In this document: one piece after another, positions 26,642 through 37,100 of the stretch
Layout of the letters: every line of letters begins with the position of its first letter
How positions within the stretch are numbered: the stretch's first letter is position 1
Assembly: GCF_000621605.1 (NCBI RefSeq)
Contig: NZ_JHXX01000001.1
Coordinates: forward strand, 372,001 to 436,000
Reading direction: 5' to 3'
Length of the DNA stretch: 64,000 bases
DNA from: Butyrivibrio sp. MC2021
GTDB taxonomy: Bacteria > Bacillota > Clostridia > Lachnospirales > Lachnospiraceae
Notes under the pieces: model-generated
The model's input: the letters and a program-made list of their open reading frames with translations, nothing else
What the model was told of the DNA's origin: nothing
Databases searched by the model: none
Position numbers and translations under genes: made by a program

Positions 26642-26869
26642 TTAGACAATCTCAACATCAACCTTGAGGTTTTCTCTTGTTGAAGCTGCCTTAACAACTG
26701 CACGTATAGCTTTAGCGATACGGCCCTGTTTGCCAATTACCTTGCCCATGTCTGAAGGTGCAACATGAAGCTCGATCAAAATATTGCGCCCATCAGTCTT
26801 CTCAGTAACTACTACTTCTGAAGGATTGTCAACAAGCGCCTTAGCGATTACTTCGACTAATTCTTTCAT
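26642..26869 (-). CDS. khpA: KH-domain RNA-binding protein KhpA (YlqC)
   Basis: A single KH domain of 75 residues with the GxxG loop in MGKVIGKQGRIAKAIRAVV. In Firmicutes this protein follows rpsP and binds RNA, often with KhpB. Here it also follows rpsP, 63 bp downstream, matching synteny. Confidence 0.95.
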   Translation of the reverse strand: MKELVEVIAKALVDNPSEVVVTEKTDGRNILIELHVAPSDMGKVIGKQGRIAKAIRAVVKAASTRENLKVDVEIV

Positions 26870-26932
26870 TGCTCATCCTCCGACAAATTATTAGTGAATT
26901 TGAAACAATACTTATTCAAAAACAAGTATTTA

Positions 26933-27178
26933 TCACTTCTGAATGCCGGCCTGCTTGAAAAGCTTAGCAACAGACTCTGTAGGCTGTGCGCCGTTTGAAA
27001 GCCACTTCTTAGCGAGCTCAGCGTCAACCTTTACAGTGCTGGGATCTGTATTAGGATCATAAGTTCCGATCTCCTCGATGAACTTACCCTGTACAGGGAA
27101 CTTAGAATCTGAAACGATGATTCTGTAGAAAGGAACCTTCTTCTTACCAATTCTCTTTAATCTGATCTTTACTGCCAT
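26933..27178 (-). CDS. rpsP: 30S ribosomal protein S16
   Basis: The 81-residue protein shows the family start [20 protein letters not shown] followed by [27 protein letters not shown] precedes the ATG. It lies 102 bp downstream of ffh, with AT-rich sequence between in which I see no clear promoter. Confidence 0.98.
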   Translation of the reverse strand: MAVKIRLKRIGKKKVPFYRIIVSDSKFPVQGKFIEEIGTYDPNTDPSTVKVDAELAKKWLSNGAQPTESVAKLFKQAGIQK

Positions 27179-27280
27179 TTTAAATTTCCTCCATTTAATA
27201 AAATATAAGATAGATAATAGTTTTTATATGTATGAAACAGCGATTAGGCTGCGAACATATCTTTTTAAATAAGTTAAGAC

Positions 27281-28654
27281 TTAGAAAAACTTACCGCCGC
27301 CGGGGAACTTACCAAGTCCTCCCAATTTACCAAGACCGCCTCGTTTGCCCATAAGTCCGGGCATCTGTTTCATCATCTTCTGCATCTGTTCAAACTGCTT
27401 GATGAAACGGTTAACGTCCGCAATATCATTGCCGGATCCCTTGGCAATTCTGAATTTTCTCTGAGGAGACATAAGCTTGGGATTGCGTCTCTCTTCAGGG
27501 GTCATGGAAAGCACGATGGCTTCCATTCTGGCAAGCTGCTTCTCATCAGGAAGCTGATCATCACTGATCTTGCCCATTCCGGGAAGCATACCCATGATAG
27601 ATGCAAGGCCGCCCATGTTTCTCATGGCTTTCATGCTCTCGAGATACATCTCAAAATCAATCTTGCCCTTCTTCATCTTCTGAGCCATTTCGCGGTCTTT
27701 TTCCACGTCACGCTCAGCGTTGGCCTCAACTGCCTTGTCAATCAGGCTAAGTACATCGCCCATACCCAGGATACGGCTTGCCATTCTGTCGGGATAGAAC
27801 TGCTCCAGATCAGAAAGCTTCTCACCCATACCTACAAAAACAATGGGCTTGCCTGTTACAGCCTTGGTTGAAAGAGCTGCACCGCCTCGTGTATCACCAT
27901 CCATCTTGGAAAGGATGATCTCGTTGATACCGACCTTCTCATTGAACTCCTCAGCAACATTGACTGCGTCCTGACCGGTCATGGCATCAACTACAAGTAT
28001 TGTATGATGTACCGCAATGGCATCCTTGATGTCACGAAGCTCTTTCATCATGGCTTCGTCGATCTGCAGACGACCGGCGGTATCGAAAATAACTATATTT
28101 AATCCCTTCTCCTTGGCATAATCCATAGCGGATGTAGCTATCTTAACCGGGTTAACATCTGTACCCATGGAGAAGAACTCAACTTCCTGCTTCTTGGCAT
28201 TGATCTCTAACTGATCAATAGCGGCAGGTCTGTATATATCACAGGCTACCAGCAAAGGCTTTCTGCCCTTCTGCTTGAACTTGCCTGCAAGCTTGGCTGC
28301 GGTGGTTGTTTTACCTGCACCCTGAAGTCCGCACATCATGATAACTGTGATGTACTTGCTGTCCTGAAGAGTGATCTCTGTGGTCTCTGAGCCCATGAGC
28401 TTGACCATCTCTTCATTAACGATCTTGATAACCATCTGAGCAGGATTAAGACCGTTTAAAACGTCCTCACCGATTGCTCTCTCCTGAACAGCTGATATAA
28501 ACTGCTTAACAACCTTAAAGCTGACATCCGCCTCAAGAAGCGCCATCTTTACTTCCTTAAGGGCGATCTTGACATCTTCCTCTGTGAGGCGTCCCTTGCT
28601 CTTCAGGTTCTTGAATGCATTTTGTAATTTATCTGTAAGACTTTCAAAAGCCAT
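27281..28654 (-). CDS. ffh: Signal recognition particle protein Ffh (SRP54)
   Basis: Ffh binds 4.5S/SRP RNA and signal sequences for membrane targeting with FtsY. The NG domain has GLQGAGKTTTAAKLAGK, DTAGRLQ and SKMDGDTRGGAAL. The Met-rich M domain (GLASIMGMLPGM ... RIAKGSGNDIADVNRFIKQF ... KMMKQMPGLMG) carries the RNA-binding motif. It ends in a Gly-rich tail. YlxM lies 3 bp upstream, the canonical pairing. Confidence 0.98.
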   Translation of the reverse strand: MAFESLTDKLQNAFKNLKSKGRLTEEDVKIALKEVKMALLEADVSFKVVKQFISAVQERAIGEDVLNGLNPAQMVIKIVNEEMVKLMGSETTEITLQDSKYITVIMMCGLQGAGKTTTAAKLAGKFKQKGRKPLLVACDIYRPAAIDQLEINAKKQEVEFFSMGTDVNPVKIATSAMDYAKEKGLNIVIFDTAGRLQIDEAMMKELRDIKDAIAVHHTILVVDAMTGQDAVNVAEEFNEKVGINEIILSKMDGDTRGGAALSTKAVTGKPIVFVGMGEKLSDLEQFYPDRMASRILGMGDVLSLIDKAVEANAERDVEKDREMAQKMKKGKIDFEMYLESMKAMRNMGGLASIMGMLPGMGKISDDQLPDEKQLARMEAIVLSMTPEERRNPKLMSPQRKFRIAKGSGNDIADVNRFIKQFEQMQKMMKQMPGLMGKRGGLGKLGGLGKFPGGGKFF

Positions 28655-28657
28655 CTG

Positions 28658-29002
28658 TTATGTAAGCTCCTCTATAATATTGCCCGAAATAGCCTTAAGC
28701 TTGTCCCGAAGAACCGCGCAGGGCAAATCCTCTTCATCGGCCAGTGCATTTATTTCTTCCGCTCTGAGCTTGATAGCTTCAAAACGCTTGATCATATGCA
28801 GTCTGTCTTCATAGCCCTGAAGTGTATTGGTACATCTCTTGATAAGATCATGTACTCCCTGCTTGCTGATACCATTCTCATCAGCTATCTCTGTAAGAGA
28901 CATATCCTCATAAACGGCTGCTTCATATATCTTTTTCTGATGTTCTGTAAGAAGCTCGCCATAAAAGTCATACAACAAGCCCTGTTCTACGATTTGTTTC
29001 AT
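28658..29002 (-). CDS. ylxM: YlxM family helix-turn-helix protein, SRP-associated
   Basis: A 114-residue protein with a sigma-70 region-4-like HTH (LTEIADENGISKQGVHDLIKRC), the UPF0122 family that accompanies ffh and modulates SRP activity in some Firmicutes. It is the first gene after the strong promoter at 29056-29084. The SD (GAG) before the ATG is weak. Confidence 0.93.
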   Translation of the reverse strand: MKQIVEQGLLYDFYGELLTEHQKKIYEAAVYEDMSLTEIADENGISKQGVHDLIKRCTNTLQGYEDRLHMIKRFEAIKLRAEEINALADEEDLPCAVLRDKLKAISGNIIEELT

Positions 29003-29055
29003 ATTAGACTCGTCAAAAAAGCATTTTTAGTAAACCCATAAATAACACAAATGAT

Positions 29056-29084
29056 ATAATACATAAAACGAAAACAAGTGTCAA
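29056..29084 (-). promoter_or_regulatory. Strong sigma-A type promoter for ylxM-ffh-rpsP
   Basis: Minus-strand TTGACA (plus 29079-29084) and TATTAT (plus 29056-29061), 17-bp spacer. The -35 box lies inside the 3' arm of the terminator hairpin of the preceding operon. Confidence 0.75.
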
Positions 29085-29104
29085 GTATTTTTTCTTGACA
29101 CTTG
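29067..29104 (-). terminator. Terminator of the ilvA-yitT-GH25-araC unit overlapping the next promoter
   Basis: CAAGTGTCAAG (29075-29085) and CTTGACACTTG (29094-29104) form a perfect 11-bp stem with an 8-nt loop. On the minus strand it is followed by TTTTCGTTTT. Confidence 0.75.
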
Positions 29105-29130
29105 CAAACCCACATTTTTACTGAAAAATA

Positions 29131-29997
29131 TCAGATTTTTACCTCTGAGGGAAGTACTCCCAATTGGTTCTTAAAAGCCCTGCTGAAGGTGGAATAATCC
29201 CTGAAGCCGCAATCTAGACAGGCATTGGTAGCGGGAGTCCCGGACATTATAAGGCTTTTGGCCTTCAGTATCCTCTTTTCCGAAATATACTGATGAATGG
29301 AATATCCGGTTTCATTCTTGAATATCCGCATCATATGGTACTTACTCATGTAAAAATGATCCGCCAAAATATCGATGGAAAGATCCTTTTCCAGATTATC
29401 CATGATATACTCTATGATCTCTATGACCTTTCTGTTATATCTGGCCTCAGGCTTAAATCCAAAATCCTCTTCAATACATGCCCTGTTAAAACAGATAAGC
29501 GCTTTGAGAACATCCAGTCTTGTCTGCAGTTTGCCGGCATACTGTGTCTCCTCGCAGGCTATGTCCTTTTCTATCCCGGAAAAGCTCTCAAAGATCTCTG
29601 CACTGACATTTGCCGGAAATCTCACCACATGACTTCCCAACTCTCTCGTCTTTTTAAATGCATCAAGCAGCTCATATTTATCAAGAAAATCATGATTCAG
29701 GTAAAGAATTATTCTGTCGTATTCTTCTTCACCGCTCTCCACCACAGGCTTGTGAATAAGATTTCTGTTTACCAGCACAAAATCGAAGGGCAGGAGTTCA
29801 TACTCCCGTCCTTCGATAAGATACTTAACTTTGCCGCTCAATATCAGGATCAGCTTGTCAAAATCATGATAATGATACGGAATATCCAGTTTTTCCCGAT
29901 TCTTTATGTGAAAGAATCTAAAATCCTGATTCAGATACCCTTTCTGTTCGTAATCCTCGTAAGAAAGGTTAGAATCAAATTCCTTGTTTTCTCTCAT
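29131..29997 (-). CDS. AraC-family transcriptional regulator with cupin sensor
   Basis: 288 residues: an N-terminal cupin-like sensor (YHYHDFDKLILILSGKVKYLIEG; LLPFDFVLVNRNLIHKP) and a C-terminal double HTH (LADHFYMSKYHMMRIFKNET; TNACLDCGFRDYSTFSRAFK). The start lies 1 bp past the GH25 stop with no recognisable SD, so it is probably translated by coupling. Regulated genes are unknown. Confidence 0.92.
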   Translation of the reverse strand: MRENKEFDSNLSYEDYEQKGYLNQDFRFFHIKNREKLDIPYHYHDFDKLILILSGKVKYLIEGREYELLPFDFVLVNRNLIHKPVVESGEEEYDRIILYLNHDFLDKYELLDAFKKTRELGSHVVRFPANVSAEIFESFSGIEKDIACEETQYAGKLQTRLDVLKALICFNRACIEEDFGFKPEARYNRKVIEIIEYIMDNLEKDLSIDILADHFYMSKYHMMRIFKNETGYSIHQYISEKRILKAKSLIMSGTPATNACLDCGFRDYSTFSRAFKNQLGVLPSEVKI

Positions 29998-29998
29998 A

Positions 29999-31087
29999 TC
30001 AATAGTCTGTTATGCAAATGTTAAGGTCAACGTTGCCATCAATACCATCAACCTGGCCGTTTGATGAATACTGCCAGATATCGAAGTGATAAGGATAATA
30101 CAAAGGTGTTCCGTAATATGCAATCCAGGTACCATAATCGTCAACATCTGCCGCATCCAAAAGAAGTGTGTAAGACTTGACATTACCGTATATCATCGGG
30201 GTGTATCCTGCCTGTTTAACAGTATCACAGAAAGTTTTGGCAACAAGCTCATACTGATCGCTTGTCATATCATTAGTCCTGGCAGAATCAGAATCTGCGG
30301 ACTCAATATCAATAACCACAGGGAATGTGACGGTATAGGGCTCGATCAGGTCAAGCACCATCTGCACTTCCTCTTTTGCCTCTTCCTCATTGATTGCCTG
30401 GGAATAAAAATATACACCTACTTCAATACCGTTTTCAGTGGCATTCTTGATGTTATACTCGAAGTAATCGTCAACCAGAAGCTTTCCTTCAGTGGTTCCG
30501 CGAAGTCCTGCTCTTATAAAAGCAAACTCAATGCCTGAGTCCTTTACCTTCTCCCAGTCAATTTCACCCTGAAATCTCGATACATCGATTCCGTTTCTGA
30601 ATTTGAAATTGGAATCGCTTCCCTTATATTCCATAAAGCCCTTATCATTGATCTCAAAATCATCGGGACCAAAGCCATGCTTTTCAATAGTATCGAGAAT
30701 AGGGAAAAAATAGTATCTTCCGGAGCTGGCTACAACCATCTGATCAGGAAAAAGAGATCTGATGGCAGAAGTTGTTCCATCGCCGTTTTCCAGCTTTTCC
30801 TGAATGCTCTTTCTGATATTAACAGCCTCTTCCTGTGCTCCCTGCTGCTGTGCTTCTTCCACCAGCTTCTCAGTTTCTGCTGTAGTGTAATAGCCTTCCG
30901 CATTAAGAGCATCAAGTTCGCTCCTTATTGCATCTTCCTGCCTCTGAAGTGTTGCATTTCTGATAAGAAGAACAACACTGAAGGTCAGGGCCAGAAGTGC
31001 AACCAGACTCAAAAAGATAATAGATATTATATTATGTGTATTCCTAACGCCTCTGCGTTCTCTTGTTTCCGGTGAAATATTACCCAT
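29999..31087 (-). CDS. Membrane-anchored GH25 lysozyme-family muramidase
   Basis: The protein has a short cytoplasmic N-terminus, one membrane anchor (about residues 20-42), a coiled-coil stalk (about 45-105), a linker, and a GH25 domain from about 165. GH25 landmarks are NGIDVSRFQGEIDW (N-terminal Asp), FPVVIDIES (catalytic Asp-x-Glu) and IWQYSSNGQVDGIDGNVDLN. It would cleave peptidoglycan outside the membrane while tethered. It is in an operon with ilvA, yitT and the AraC gene. Confidence 0.93.
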   Translation of the reverse strand: MGNISPETRERRGVRNTHNIISIIFLSLVALLALTFSVVLLIRNATLQRQEDAIRSELDALNAEGYYTTAETEKLVEEAQQQGAQEEAVNIRKSIQEKLENGDGTTSAIRSLFPDQMVVASSGRYYFFPILDTIEKHGFGPDDFEINDKGFMEYKGSDSNFKFRNGIDVSRFQGEIDWEKVKDSGIEFAFIRAGLRGTTEGKLLVDDYFEYNIKNATENGIEVGVYFYSQAINEEEAKEEVQMVLDLIEPYTVTFPVVIDIESADSDSARTNDMTSDQYELVAKTFCDTVKQAGYTPMIYGNVKSYTLLLDAADVDDYGTWIAYYGTPLYYPYHFDIWQYSSNGQVDGIDGNVDLNICITDY

Positions 31088-31090
31088 AGT

Positions 31091-31969
31091 TTACATTCTC
31101 TCGTCAAAATAGCTTTTGTAGCCTTCACCAAATATTTCGCTCGCACTGGATACAATCATAAATGCATTGGGGTCTTCATCCCTGACAATATCCTCAGCAA
31201 GAGGTGACAGTCTCTTTTTAATTGCACACATGATAACCTTTTTATCCTCACCACTGTAGGCACCCTTACCTATCACATGGGTCGCGCCAACATCCAGCTC
31301 CTCAAGAAGTCTTGCGGTGATAATATCAGGCTTATCGGAAATAATAAATATCAGCTTGGCTTCATCCCTGCCGTAGAGAACAAAATCAACAACAATGGAT
31401 GTTACTATGACCGACATAAACGAATACAGCGCAGCAGCAATATCGTTAAATACGATAGCCGCGATCACCAGAACCACCATATCCGTCAGAATATATAACG
31501 CTCCCGTCTTGATATGGGGATACTTAAGTCTGAGAAGTTTGATGATAACATCGGTACCGCCACTGGTGGCATGGCACTTGAATATCAAGCCGATAGCCAC
31601 AGCCGTTGCCGCACTTCCGAATACTACAGCAAGAATCTTGTCATAGATAACAAATGCAGAAAAGAACTTGGTACAAAGATCTGTAAAAACAGAGATCATT
31701 GCAGTAGCGTAAATAGTCGAAAGTGTAAACCGAATACCAAACTTCCAGATAGCTATTATCAGAATAGGAATGTTCATGATCAAAAACCACATACCTGTTC
31801 CGATATTCAGAAGACGATTCAGACAGATGGCCAGTCCGGTCATACCTCCCGGCGCAATATTGTTTGGATCGATCAAAAGGCTGGTGCCTATACCGTAAAG
31901 TAATGATGCGAAGGTTATGATAACGTACTCTCGTACTCTTTTACGTGCGCTTATTCTATTGTTACTCAT
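31091..31969 (-). CDS. YitT family membrane protein (DUF161/DUF2179)
   Basis: A 292-residue protein with about five or six membrane segments (IITFASLLYGIGTSLLIDPNNIAPGGMTG; FKCHATSGGTDVIIKLLRLKYP) and a C-terminal cytoplasmic DUF2179 domain (KLIFIISDKPDIITARLLEELDVGATHV; VIMCAIKKRLSP). The family's transport or signalling role is not established. It is 4 bp downstream of ilvA and 3 bp upstream of the GH25 gene, with little SD, suggesting coupled translation. Confidence 0.93.
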   Translation of the reverse strand: MSNNRISARKRVREYVIITFASLLYGIGTSLLIDPNNIAPGGMTGLAICLNRLLNIGTGMWFLIMNIPILIIAIWKFGIRFTLSTIYATAMISVFTDLCTKFFSAFVIYDKILAVVFGSAATAVAIGLIFKCHATSGGTDVIIKLLRLKYPHIKTGALYILTDMVVLVIAAIVFNDIAAALYSFMSVIVTSIVVDFVLYGRDEAKLIFIISDKPDIITARLLEELDVGATHVIGKGAYSGEDKKVIMCAIKKRLSPLAEDIVRDEDPNAFMIVSSASEIFGEGYKSYFDERM

Positions 31970-31973
31970 TAGA

Positions 31974-33197
31974 TTAAATATTTGTCCTTACAATTTTTGG
32001 TTTGAATCCGTTGACATTAAGAGTCTCAATTATCTGCTCCTTATGCTCGGTTCCAAATGCTTCAAGCGTGATTCTGAGCTCAACTGCTGCGCTTCTGTTA
32101 ATAGAAACGAACTGATTATGCTCAAGCTTGATAACATTGCCGTTTTCTTTGGCAATGATACCTGAAACCCTTGAGAGTTCTCCCGGCTTGTCCGGAAGAA
32201 GAACAGATACTGTAAAGATCCTGTCTCTCATGATAAGTCCCTGCTGTACTACAGATGACATGGTAATGATATCCATGTTTCCTCCGGAAAGAACGCAGGC
32301 AACCTTTTTATCTTTTACATTAAGCTGTTTGAGAGCAGCTACAGACAGAAGACCTGAGTTTTCTACAACCATCTTATGGTTCTCTACCATATCAAGGAAA
32401 GAAACTACAAGATCTTCATCAGGTACTGTAATTATATCATCAAGATTCTTGGATATATAGGGGAATATCTTCTCACCGGGAGTCTTAACCGCTGTACCGT
32501 CAGCAATAGTATTAACTCCGGGAAGTGTCACAACATGTCCGGCCTTGATGGATTCCTGCATGCAGTTAGCACCGGCAGGCTCAACACCGATAACCTTTAT
32601 CTTTGGATTAAGAAGCTTGGCCAGTGTGGAAACACCGGTAGCAAGTCCGCCTCCGCCGATCGGAACCAGAATATAGTCAACAGTCGGAAGCTCCTTGATG
32701 ATCTCCATGGCGATGGTACCCTGACCGGTAGCCACATCAAGATCGTCAAAAGGATGAACCAGGGTATAACCATGTTCCTTGGCAAGCTCCAAAGCCTTCT
32801 CATAGGCTTCGTCATAAACATTGCCTTGAAGAACAACCTCAGCACCAAGGGCCTTGGTCCTGTTGACCTTAATAAGAGGAGTTGAAGTAGGCATTACGAT
32901 AGTCGCCTTAACACCGTAGCATTTAGCGGCATAAGCAACGCCCTGAGCATGGTTGCCGGCAGAAGCAGTTATAAGTCCCTTGCTTCTCTCTTCATCGGTA
33001 AGAGTCGTAATCTTGTAATAAGCGCCTCTTACCTTATAAGCTCCGGTTCTCTGAAGGTTCTCGGGCTTAAGGTAAACTTTATTTCCGGTCATACCACTCC
33101 AGTAATCACTGAAAATAAGCTTGGTTTCAAGGGTTACTTTTTTGACATCTTCGTATGCTTCTTCAAATTTTTCCAAAGTCATCTTTTCCTGCGACAT
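31974..33197 (-). CDS. ilvA: Threonine ammonia-lyase (threonine dehydratase) with ACT domain
   Basis: A PLP enzyme making 2-oxobutyrate and ammonia from threonine. The PLP lysine is in LQRTGAYKVRG (about Lys55); the phosphate loop is VPIGGGGLATG; and a C-terminal ACT-like domain (about 325-407; VSVLLPDKPGELSRVSGIIAKE) is present. This is the short about 400-residue form, catabolic or isoleucine-related. Two ATGs lie close together; the inner one (33195-33197) has GGAGG at about 9 nt, the outer only 3 nt. No isoleucine genes are near. Confidence 0.94.
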   Translation of the reverse strand: MSQEKMTLEKFEEAYEDVKKVTLETKLIFSDYWSGMTGNKVYLKPENLQRTGAYKVRGAYYKITTLTDEERSKGLITASAGNHAQGVAYAAKCYGVKATIVMPTSTPLIKVNRTKALGAEVVLQGNVYDEAYEKALELAKEHGYTLVHPFDDLDVATGQGTIAMEIIKELPTVDYILVPIGGGGLATGVSTLAKLLNPKIKVIGVEPAGANCMQESIKAGHVVTLPGVNTIADGTAVKTPGEKIFPYISKNLDDIITVPDEDLVVSFLDMVENHKMVVENSGLLSVAALKQLNVKDKKVACVLSGGNMDIITMSSVVQQGLIMRDRIFTVSVLLPDKPGELSRVSGIIAKENGNVIKLEHNQFVSINRSAAVELRITLEAFGTEHKEQIIETLNVNGFKPKIVRTNI

Positions 33198-33241
33198 TTC
33201 CATACTCCTCCGTTATATTATATATTTACTCATTCCCTATT

Positions 33242-34156
33242 TCACTCGAAGAGCGCGTTTACAAACTGTTCCGAATCAAATCTCTCAAGATCGTCAATAG
33301 CTTCACCCACACCGATATACTTAACCGGTATGTTCAGTTCGGAAACGATGGCAACTGCAATTCCCCCTTTAGCGGTTCCATCAAGCTTGGTAAGAATAAT
33401 GCCGGTAAGGCTGGCTGCTTCTCCAAACTCTTTCGCCTGCATGATCGCGTTCTGTCCGGTAGTTCCGTCAAGTACAATAAAATTTTCTCTGCAAATGCCC
33501 GGAAGCTCCTTGTCAATGATCCTGTTCATCTTGGCAAGCTCTTCCATGAGATTTTTCTTATTATGCAGTCTTCCGGCTGTATCAACAATAAGAATGTCGC
33601 AATCTCTGGCCTTAAAAGCACCTACCGCATCATAAATAACACTGGCAGGATCTGCACCTTCTTTGCCTGCAATGAGAGGGGTTCCCGCTCTGTCAGCCCA
33701 CTCCCTGAGCTGCTCTGTTGCAGCTGCTCTGTAAGTATCAGCCGCAGCTATGAGCACCTTTTTACCTCTGTTCTTGAAAATAGCAGCAAGCTTGCCTACG
33801 GAAGTAGTCTTACCCACTCCGTTTACACCTATAACGAAGATAATGGTCTTTTTATCCTCGAAATCATAGGCATCATCAGCAGTCTTCATCTGCTCTCTGA
33901 TATTCTCTATCAGAAGTTCTTTACAGGAATTGGGATCATGAACATGCTTTTCCTTAACCTGCTCACGGAGTCTGTCCATGATCTTGCTGGTAGCATTTAT
34001 CCCTATATCACCCATGATAAGGGTCTCTTCAAGTTCCTCATAAAAATCATCATCAATAGTGGAAAAACCACTGAAAACATTGTCAATTCCCTTGGCAATA
34101 TTGTCCCTGGTCTTTGACAATCCCTGTTGTAATTTTGCAAAAAAATTAGATGCCAT
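33242..34156 (-). CDS. ftsY: Signal recognition particle receptor FtsY
   Basis: This is the SRP receptor GTPase that docks Ffh-ribosome complexes at the membrane. The 304-residue protein contains GVNGVGKTTSVGKLA, DTAGRLHNKKNLM and TKLDGTAKGG. It has only a short N-terminal region, without a long acidic A domain. Its start is inside the smc stop (TAATG), the common smc-ftsY coupling. Confidence 0.98.
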   Translation of the reverse strand: MASNFFAKLQQGLSKTRDNIAKGIDNVFSGFSTIDDDFYEELEETLIMGDIGINATSKIMDRLREQVKEKHVHDPNSCKELLIENIREQMKTADDAYDFEDKKTIIFVIGVNGVGKTTSVGKLAAIFKNRGKKVLIAAADTYRAAATEQLREWADRAGTPLIAGKEGADPASVIYDAVGAFKARDCDILIVDTAGRLHNKKNLMEELAKMNRIIDKELPGICRENFIVLDGTTGQNAIMQAKEFGEAASLTGIILTKLDGTAKGGIAVAIVSELNIPVKYIGVGEAIDDLERFDSEQFVNALFE

Positions 34157-37100
34157 TAGTTAGTCAGCTCCTTGTCTATCAAATTAACACTTACAAGAGT
34201 TGAAACTCCCTTCTCCTGCATGGTAATACCATACAGTCTGTCAGCACTCTCCATTGTACCACGACGATGTGTAATTACAATGAACTGTGTGCTGGAAAGC
34301 TTGTGAAGATATTTTGCAAAACGGACAACGTTATTCTCATCCAGAGCCGCTTCGATCTCATCAAGCAGACAGAAGGGTGAAGGCTTCAGATTCTGAATGG
34401 CAAAAAGCAGTGCTATAGCAGTAAGAGCCTTCTCTCCACCGGACATCTGCATCATATTGACCAGCTTCTTTCCCGGTGGCTGAGCATTGATCCTGATTCC
34501 TGCCTCAAGAATATCCTCATCTTCATTGAGTTCCAGAGTACCTTTACCGCCTCCGAACATCTCTTTGAATACCTTGTCGAACTCAACGTTTATCCTGTCA
34601 AACTGCTCTCTGAACTGCTTTCTCATGGATTCGTCAAGATCCTGTATTATGCCCTTGAGCTGTTCCTCAGCCGCAATAAGATCATCATGCTGAGTCTTCA
34701 TGAAAGTGTAGCGCTCCATGAGGTTCTTGTAGTCCTCGATAGCGTTAACGTTTACATCTCCCAGCTTCTTAATTGATTCCTTCAGGGAACCGATCTCTCT
34801 CTTCATGGCAGGAACATCGGTCATCTCTTCATCACGCATTCCTGCTGCATCAGTAAGTGTGATCTCATACTGGGTCCACATGTAGTTGATCTGGCCGTCG
34901 ATAGCCTCCTGACATTTCTCTTTCTTGGAGATAAGTCTTGTAACCTCTCGGTCAAGAGATGACATCTGATCGTTAAGCTGTTGTGTCTTATCAAAGAATT
35001 CCTTCTGAGCTTCGGACAGCTTGGTCTTTTCTTCTTTCATGGCATCAAGCTCTTTGTTGGCCTCCGACTGAACATCAACAGATGCCTCAATGGTGAGCCT
35101 GATGGCTTCGATATCTTTTTTACTCTGCTCAAGATTATCACCATTATTCTTTAAGGATTCCAGAATCTCATCAAGAGCCTTGGTCTCATTCTCGATCTCG
35201 CCCTTGATTCGATCGATATTCTGCTGCTGGAAATCCTGCTTCTGAGCTATCTTTTCATACTGAATATCCCACTTGGAAACCTTGGAATTTTCTTCCTCTT
35301 CTATCACATGGAGGCCTTCCAGTTCTTTCTGGAACTTCTCAACCTTCTCGGTACAGCTCTTTTCAAGCTCTTCCGACTCTGACAGAGATGCCAGCGCTTC
35401 TTCTCTGTCGCTGTCGATCTCTTTCATCTTGTTCTCTATCTCATCGCTCTCAGCCTTAAGGTCGCTGTAGTTGCCCTTCTGTTCTTCCTGTCTGGCCTCT
35501 TCATTGGCAACATTGAGTCTTGCAGTATTCTGTGCGATGAACTTGCCTTGAAGCTCTGTTCTGAGCTCCTCTGAAAGAGTTCTTAAGGAATTTCTCTTTT
35601 CCTTGAGATCTGCAATCTCCTTCTGAAGGGATTCAATCTTCTCCCTGGCTTCCTTAACCTGTTTCTCCAGTTCTTCAAGCTCACGCCTTCTGCTGAGCAG
35701 GTTGCTGGTATTCTTGAATGCACCACCACTGATGGCACCGCCGGGAACAAGAAGTTCACCTTCAAGAGTAACCATTCTTACGGTATATTTGTATTTTCTT
35801 GCAATCTTAACCGCATTATCGATATTATCTACAGCGACAATTCTTCCAAGCATAGCCTTGGCTACTGACTTGTACTTGGGATCGGTGGTAACAAGTTCAT
35901 CAGCCATTCCCAGGACACCGGGTTCATCAAGGGCTTCCTTAGCCTTGAGCTCCGGTGGATTGTCAAGAGCGGTAAGGGGAAGGAATGTAGCTCTACCTGC
36001 CTTGGTCTCCTTCAGGTATCCGATCATCTTTTTGGCTGTATCCTCATCATCAGTGACAATGTTCTGGATATTACCGCCAAGAGCTACTTCTATAGCTGTT
36101 TCATACTTCTTCTCGGTCTTGATGATATCAGCAACAACACCAATGATTCCCTTTGTGTCCTCTTTTCTCTCCATAACCTTCTTAACGCTGCCGCCGTAGC
36201 CTTCATAGCGCTCAGTTATGTTTGAGATAGATGCAAGCTTGGCCTTCTGCATCTGGTAAAGTTCCTGAGTTTTCCTGAGGTCATTGTCCTTTTTGGACAT
36301 CTCTTCTTTGATAGAAACAATCTCAGCATCTGTATCCTTCTGTTTCTTGTTCATCTCAGAGATTTCTGAGGTTATCTTATCAAACTCATCACGGAGCTTC
36401 TTGATAGTCTCTTCCTGTTTATTTTCATCGGAACGGGCCCTTACAAGCTTGCCGGTAAGTTCAGCTTTTCTGATCTTGACCTGCTCTGTCATGGTATCAA
36501 GAGAGGATAACTTGGACTTAATGGTCGCTCTGGCACCAAGAGTCTCGATAATAGTGCTCTTGCACTCCTCGATCTCATCATTTATGGAACTGATCTGACC
36601 GATTACTCTGTCCAGTTCTTTTCTTGCTTCATTTCTGTCTGCTGAAAGAGAAGCTGCTTCCTTATCAATCTCCTCTTTCTCCTCAAGATACTTGTCCAGT
36701 TCCTGATTCTTGGCCTCTATCTTGGCCTCTTCATCCTTCTGTCTTGTCTTAAAGTGAGCATCATTGGCAGATGCAGCCTTGATCTTCTCGTTGAGAATAC
36801 CGATCTGTCCCTCAAGCTTCTCCTTCTGGACAGTGGAATCGGTGATCTTCGCTCTGGCTTCATCAATGTTCTTATCTACTTCAACAAGTTTTTCCTGGAT
36901 GTTGTCGTATTCTTCTCTGGCCTTCTCGTAGTTCCCTTTAGCTTCATCCAGAGCCTCTGCAGCTATGTCGAGATTCTTGCCGGTCTCTTCCAAGAGCTGA
37001 TTCTGGTTCTTGTTTTCCAAAAGGAACATATTTACATCGAGAGTTTTAAGTCTGTCCCTGTATTTCAGGAACTCTTTTGCAACCTCGGACTGCTTCTCAA

